Assembly (NCBI GenBank): GCA_003024985.2
Contig: PXIH01S0035264.1
Source of the DNA: Euperipatoides rowelli
Lineage: Eukaryota > Onychophora > Udeonychophora > Euonychophora > Peripatopsidae
DNA: 11,477 nt
Direction: 5' to 3' (one strand)
Position numbers and translations under genes: made by a program. The notes under the pieces are model-generated. The model ran no database searches. It worked only from the letters and a program-made list of their open reading frames with translations, and had not been told where the DNA came from. This document shows positions 7,061 through 11,477 of the stretch, piece by piece (within the stretch, counting starts at the first letter, position 1; every line of letters starts with the position of its first letter).

Positions 7061-8140
7061 GGTTGGTATACCCAGAATTGCTTTTCATATGGACTACATT
7101 TTTGCTTGGTGTTGCTTAAGAAGTGGCTTGCATAGGTGACAAAATAATTTTTATTTTTAAAATTTGTCACCTGTGACAAAATAGCTTCCAGTCTTACATC
7201 ACTTGCATCTGTGGTAAGTACAAATTGTTTTGAAAAACTTACATATGATACAATTGGTTTACTTGTTAATATTAATTTTAAATTTTCAAATGCTATTTGG
7301 CATTCTTCACACCAGCAAAGTTTAACATTTTTCTTTAGTAAATTTGTTAATAGTTTTGTAATGGTTGAAAAAAATGAGGAATGAAATGTCTGTAGTAGCC
7401 TAACAAACCACACCTAAAAATCTTTGAATGTCTCATATGGATATGGGGAGAGGATATTTGGAGATTGATTCCATTTTTTTTTTTGGATCAGACTTTATTC
7501 CATTTGGTGTAGCCTAATTAAATAGTCTAATGCACTTAGTTCTAATATGCAGAAGCAACACTTCTCTTTATTAATAGTGAGACTTTATTTTATTAAATCA
7601 ATAAAGATTGTTTTAAGGTCTTTTCCATTCTGTGGCAATGGTTCATTCATAACTATTATGCTGTATAAGTAGATGACACAACATGAATTAATCAAATGTC
7701 CTATGACATGACATTCTCCATACCACACATTAATGTATTAAAAGGTGTTATACAATCTGAACGACATTTTAAAAAAATTCATATTTATTGTTGTGTGTAA
7801 TGAATGCCATTTTATGGATATCCCTTTTATGTTCCAATACCCGGACCTAATACTGACAAAAATGGTTTATTTGCTAAAAATTCTAAAGAATCATCATTCT
7901 AGGCAGATGATAAGATTCTTTTATACAATGTAATGTAATTTACAGAAGTCTACGCAAAACCTGTATTTTATTACTTGTTTCAGGACTACCATTGTTTCTA
8001 CAAGTACTACTGGTGATGCATAGCTACTATAACTATTATGAATTATTTTGTTGTCAAGCATTTCCTGTCTAAGCTTTTCAATTTCTGTTCTTTTAGTAGG
8101 ACTTGAATAGTGAGTTGGTTATTTCTAGTATAATGGGTAC
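7057..8140 (-). pseudogene. Ty3/gypsy pol fragment: reverse transcriptase and start of RNase H, heavily decayed
   Basis: Reading leftwards, motifs appear in Ty3/gypsy order. TEIEKLRQEMLDNKII and YASPVVLV (about 8095-8000) come first, then RFCVDF (about 7944-7961). Next come a degraded GYWNI / AFITHNNKYEFFKMSF region (about 7850-7760) and YLYS at 7671-7660 in place of the catalytic YLDD. KCCF follows, then SDPKK, QRFLGV and GYYRHFI. AFENLKLILTSKPIV and TTDASDVRLEAILSQ follow, with the first RNase H aspartate at 7209-7207. YASHFLSNTKQKCSPYEKQF ends the recognisable part. There are at least half a dozen frame changes. Faint similarity may extend to about 8210. Gag, protease, integrase and LTRs are not visible. 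Confidence 0.82.
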
Positions 8141-9069
8141 TGAGGAGTTTGCTAAGCAGACTCTAATACTTTGTAATAATTCACAAGTTATAATGTGAGA
8201 ATAATGTGTAATATTTGCAATCTTTAATTTCATGGAAAATATTAGCTTGTAAATATTCTTTAGCTATATGTTTGTGATAGATAGTAGATACAAAATGATT
8301 AATTAAAATTAATGACTAAAATTAACATTTAAATACAATTAATATTTTGGTTCATTAAATAAGATTCTCAGTTTATAAAGAATTAATGTTTCAAATAATT
8401 CACATTGTGTTTACGAAAAGTTTTTTTTAAATATTAAAGCCTTTTTTATTTCTGTGATTTTAAAAGAAATTAATAGCAACTAATTGTCATGACAAACTGT
8501 TTACATCTGAATCAATAATTAGAAAATCATTAATGTTAACCAAAAGACAACAATTTATCAACAATTTACTAATAAAGCAAACTTTTATTAATGATGACTA
8601 TATCGAGTAAATTCTAAGGTTGATAACACACTGTCTAATTATTTCCATATGTTAATAACCATCCATCTAAGACTGGTCTAGACATCGATATTTAACTGAC
8701 ATTATTTTCTTGTGTTATCATCTGATCCTGATAATATAATGGCATTATATTTAAGGCATTTTCATTAATTTAGATTAAAATTATTTGACTTGTAATCTAT
8801 CCACAATATGGCAGAGTCTTGTTTATATGAAACAGATGCCACTAGACTCTCTTTAGATAATCAAAATTTCAGATAAATGATATTATTAATATTTATCTAT
8901 ATAAATATTTATATATTTTATTCCTATTTTATTCCTATTTTAATCCCATTAAATATGCTGTGTACACCATTATGCTTTATTTTCAATTCAGCAATCTTAT
9001 GATATAAATGGTTTTTACTCCATCTACCCTTTATTTCAATTTAAATTTGAATATTAAAACATTCGTTTT
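8141..9069. other. AT-rich stretch with no identifiable gene
   Basis: I see no coding similarity on either strand. Contents are A/T runs and one short tandem array: an 11-base unit TTTTATTCCTA repeated at 8916-8926 and 8927-8937, with a decayed third copy to about 8948. The right edge of the gypsy fragment may reach about 70 bases into this region. Confidence 0.6.
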
Positions 9070-9554
9070 AACAATGCTTTAGATGTTGTAACTTGTATAG
9101 CCTACATACAACCTATAATTGATCATGGTTCAACAATTATACAATTACATTGTGAAAAAGATAAAATTAAAATAGAGAAAACCTTCAAGAAAATTACAAA
9201 AAAAAAATAGTAGGGTTTAAAAAACTACCTTATATTAAAAGTTACAAAAACTAAATTTACTAACTCCAAAAAACCGCATTCTAAAAAAAAATATTTTTAT
9301 GTATAATGAAATAATCATCAAAAATAATAAAAATAAACTTTTCACTATAAATACTAGAATAAATAAAAAGTCACATAATTGTTCACTATTAATAAAGGCT
9401 TCAAAAAAATATTATCTAAATGCACACTGAGAAGTGTAGGGTTTTGGAACAACTTGCTTCAGGACTATTTTCTAAAACATATAGTGGTTTTAAGAATGGA
9501 TTAGATGTTGTAATAAAAAGTTATTTCTCGTTTATGGATAATTACTGTGGCTAA
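9070..9554 (+). pseudogene. LINE ORF2 C-terminal end, decayed
   Basis: CIAYIQPIIDHGSTI (from about 9091) resembles the RT thumb pattern Y...I.P.L.YG...W of CR1/Jockey-type LINEs. After frame changes, NRILKKNIFMYNEIIIKN, then KLFTINTRINKKSHN, and then SVGFWNNLLQDYF (compare the family's W.SLP-type motif) follow, and the last frame FKNGLDVVIKSYFSFMD ends in TAA at 9552-9554. T-rich sequence after the stop may be 3' UTR. AATGnnTTAGATGTTGTAA occurs twice, near 9073-9091 and 9495-9513; the second encodes NGLDVV and the first NALDVV, so the left edge may be a piece of another copy's C-terminus. Three or more frameshifts rule out function. Confidence 0.65.
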
Positions 9555-10149
9555 GCCGATAGTCTGGGTTTTTTTTTAATATTTTTGTATTTTTGTACAA
9601 TTGTAAATTTTAGGCCTTTAACCCTCTCACTAAGGAATTATTTTTATGGATTTTTTCAAGTGATTCTGAAATTTTGACTTTAAGGTGGTCTAATAAATAT
9701 ATTCGAAAACATTTAGGAATAAACTTATACATTTTTAAAATTGAAATTTAATNAGACTACAGATATAATAATTGAATATTACCTCGCTTGATATCCAGAT
9801 TTATGAATATCGTAATGCAGCCTATCGCGCGTGCCTAAATAAAAACATAAATAAAAAAAATGACTATCTACATTCTGCTAACTAAACATACTGTATGGAC
9901 ACCCCTAACACTGACTAGTCTCCACTAAGAAAAGAATTGATCACACCATAGTTGAGCTTAGTGAATCATAATGGAGTTTATTATGGCCATTAGGCTGTGG
10001 CTGGATAAATTAAACATGAAATTAAAATTATACATTAATTTAAATAAAAACTCCCAATTATACAAACATATTCATTTTAAAGAAATTAAAAATTACACAT
10101 TAATTAAAATTTGCGTGGTCACTCAAGTTCCCTAACTAATAACTAAACG
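9555..10149. other. Non-coding AT-rich sequence
   Basis: The first 100 bases may be the 3' UTR of the LINE fragment. Beyond that I see no coding similarity, repeat or RNA gene. There is one n at 9753. Confidence 0.55.
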
Positions 10150-10830
10150 TTAAAAATTTATTACCAGCGCTGCGCAATGTTTGTCCTTTGAGGCCTCGTG
10201 AAGGGAACTTGTCAGGATCTGGAAACACTTAAAGATTTTGGAACTCTGCTCGCAACTTACAAATTATAATTAGTATGGAAACATCTCTTGGTGATTCTGC
10301 GGTTAGTATTCTCTGCAGGAAACATCAGCAACGTGGAATCTGAAAAATACTGGATTAGAAATCATTACTCAAGTTCATTAATCATTCAATAGTTCAAAAC
10401 CGGACACTTTCATCGGTTTAAACATAACGATAGACTTCCTCTCAGTTTAGCGGGTGGCGACTTCCATCAGCTTACAGCTACGGTACTCTAACAATTTCTT
10501 TCGTTCAGCGGTTGACTACATTTCTTCAGCATTCGGAATACGTTAAAACTTGAACATTTCTCAACAGATCTTAACAGGATTGATGACTAGTGATTGATTG
10601 ATTAGAAATATCAGATATCATATGATTAAATTAATTGATTCTGTAATAGACCCATTGATTAATTCAGTAATAGACGAAAAAAAATTCCAGTTTGGCTTTT
10701 TATACCTTCGCGATCCATGAATCGGAATCACACAACGTTTGTTTACGCAGATTTTCACAGTTTCTTCTATTGTTTTAGAGATTTAAAATTTGTAATAGGA
10801 TGAACAGCAATTAAGCATATAGTTCGACTT
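10150..10830. other. Locally GC-richer sequence without a recognised gene
   Basis: From about 10150 to 10560 the base composition is visibly less AT-biased than the rest of the window (for example CAGCGCTGCGCAATG and TTTAGCGGGTGGCGAC). No open frame longer than about 60 codons exists. On the minus strand, TATTTTTCAG at 10349-10340 and GTAAGT at 10260-10255 would bracket a 79-base exon, but such signals are common by chance. A pyrimidine tract ending in TTTTAG occurs on the plus strand near 10778. This may be host intron or UTR sequence, or an unrecognised element. Confidence 0.35.
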
Positions 10831-10925
10831 TTTACCAAGCGTTGTTCCAAAATTTAGTAACCTTTCTCCAAAGGAGCTACCTGTGGTTTTTCATAAAAAG
10901 TTCCCAGTGTGCAATATTAAACGCA
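10831..10925. repeat. 95-bp direct duplication, first copy
   Basis: This is identical, base for base, to 11129-11223. It ends at a single n (10926), after which unrelated A-rich sequence runs to the NNNN at 11125-11128. It looks like a failed gap closure in which the same flank was placed twice. Confidence 0.95.
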
Positions 10926-11128
10926 NTAAAAACGGCATCCTAACTCGCATCTAAAAGAGTAACCACAAACATTAAAAATAAAATTCATTAAAAATTAAAA
11001 CTAACTAACTTTGACCAACGCAAACAAACATACGTTTAAATATTAATTTCACAGTTCATATTAAATTCAATAACCAAATCAAATCACAATACAATTTAAT
11101 TCAAAGAGAATTGAAAGAGATAAANNNN
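10926..11128. other. Segment between the duplicated flanks, ending in an N gap
   Basis: About 200 bases of A-rich, low-complexity sequence (repeated AATTCA and ACAAA-like words) start at the single n in 10926 and end in four n's at 11125-11128. There is no coding similarity. Because both sides carry the same 95 bases, its placement here is doubtful. Confidence 0.7.
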
Positions 11129-11223
11129 TTTACCAAGCGTTGTTCCAAAATTTAGTAACCTTTCTCCAAAGGAGCTACCTGTGGTTTTTCATAAAAAGTT
11201 CCCAGTGTGCAATATTAAACGCA
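11129..11223. repeat. 95-bp direct duplication, second copy
   Basis: This is an exact copy of 10831-10925, starting directly after the N gap. Unlike the first copy, it reads on without a break into the coding-like segment at 11130-11354. Confidence 0.95.
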
Positions 11224-11354
11224 AATGCGGAGTGTGAGATGACGATCGTCAAAGTGATAAAACAATAGAGTTCAAGATAAGATCACTATCACAGTATGAA
11301 GCAGATTTATCAAAGGTAAAATCACTCAGGCAAGAATGTCAACGTTTGCAATAG
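11130..11354 (+). pseudogene. Coding-like segment of unknown identity (possible exon or pseudogene)
   Basis: One plus-strand frame reads LPSVVPKFSNLSPKELPVV and then KFPVCNIKRKCGV up to a TGA at 11235-11237. In the same frame it continues DDDRQSDKTIEFKIRSLSQ and YEADLSKVKSLRQECQRLQ to TAG at 11352-11354. The second half has heptad-like spacing of leucine and other hydrophobic residues, with the charge mix of a coiled coil, and is less AT-biased than the rest of the window. I do not recognise the protein. AAAG|GTAAAA at 11312-11319 could be a splice donor. It may be an exon of a host gene, a decayed gene, or chance; no start codon or complete gene structure is visible. Confidence 0.28.
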
Positions 11355-11477
11355 TATTGTTTCAATAGTCCCATAAATGTTTATAAGGATGCAAACTACT
11401 GTCACTAAACATGCACATTAAGAAAGTTTGTTTTTAATCAAAGTTTTATAGCGTGTATAAGATTCAAACAACTAAAA
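11355..11477. other. Right end, no feature seen
   Basis: AT-rich sequence after the coding-like segment, with no reading frame or repeat of note. Confidence 0.5.

Noticed and set aside
7136-7182. Inverted repeat AGGTGACAAA...TTTGTCACCT
   Set aside because: It is a 10-base arm pair inside gypsy RNase H coding sequence (SQVTN...YFVTYAS), where the two VT-containing strands explain it. Likely chance.
10255-10349. Minus-strand splice-like signals bracketing a possible 79-base exon
   Set aside because: Acceptor and donor consensus are plausible, but the bracketed sequence has stops and shows no protein similarity; single splice motifs are expected often in AT-rich DNA.
1-11477. Bacterial operons, riboswitches or defence systems
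   Set aside because: There are no ribosome binding sites, operon-like gene runs or bacterial gene families. All coding similarity is to eukaryotic retrotransposons.

Overview
This window is AT-rich, non-bacterial DNA with no intact host gene that I can recognise. Most of it is a graveyard of nested, decayed retrotransposons. The families present (a CR1/Jockey-like LINE, Ty1/copia, Ty3/gypsy), homopolymer runs, a tetranucleotide microsatellite and isolated n's all fit a draft animal genome. An insect or other arthropod is my best guess, but nothing here identifies the species.

Layout. (1) Positions 1-2094, minus strand: a LINE remnant, read right to left as the end of ORF1, the ORF2 endonuclease (EN) domain, and the start of the EN-RT linker running off the left edge. 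(2) 2095-6570: a Ty1/copia insertion, also minus strand, bounded by the 5-bp direct repeat ATTAG. It has a full LTR (2100-2700), a polypurine tract, a broken gag-protease-integrase region with no reverse transcriptase or RNase H, a primer binding site that matches the anticodon arm of elongator tRNA-Met, and a second full LTR (5100-5691). Next come a foreign LINE reverse transcriptase piece on the plus strand (5692-6366) and a third, truncated LTR (6367-6565). (3) 6571-about 7004, minus strand: a coiled-coil-like reading frame, probably the other half of the LINE ORF1 that the copia element split. (4) 7021-7060: a perfect 16-bp inverted repeat. (5) 7057-about 8140, minus strand: a decayed Ty3/gypsy pol fragment (RT and the start of RNase H). 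(6) About 8140-9070: AT-rich DNA with nothing identifiable. (7) About 9070-9554, plus strand: the C-terminal end of another LINE ORF2. (8) 9555-11477: mostly non-coding. It holds a somewhat GC-richer stretch (about 10150-10560), a 95-bp exact duplication on both sides of a short N gap (10831-10925 and 11129-11223), and a short coding-like segment of unknown identity near the right end.

None of the elements looks able to move on its own: every pol or gag reading frame contains stops and frameshifts. The points most worth a second look are the three-LTR structure with target-site duplications only at its outer ends, the internal (half-tRNA) Met-CAU primer site, and the duplication around the N gap. 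The first and third of these may be assembly artefacts. I found no sign of a new biological system.
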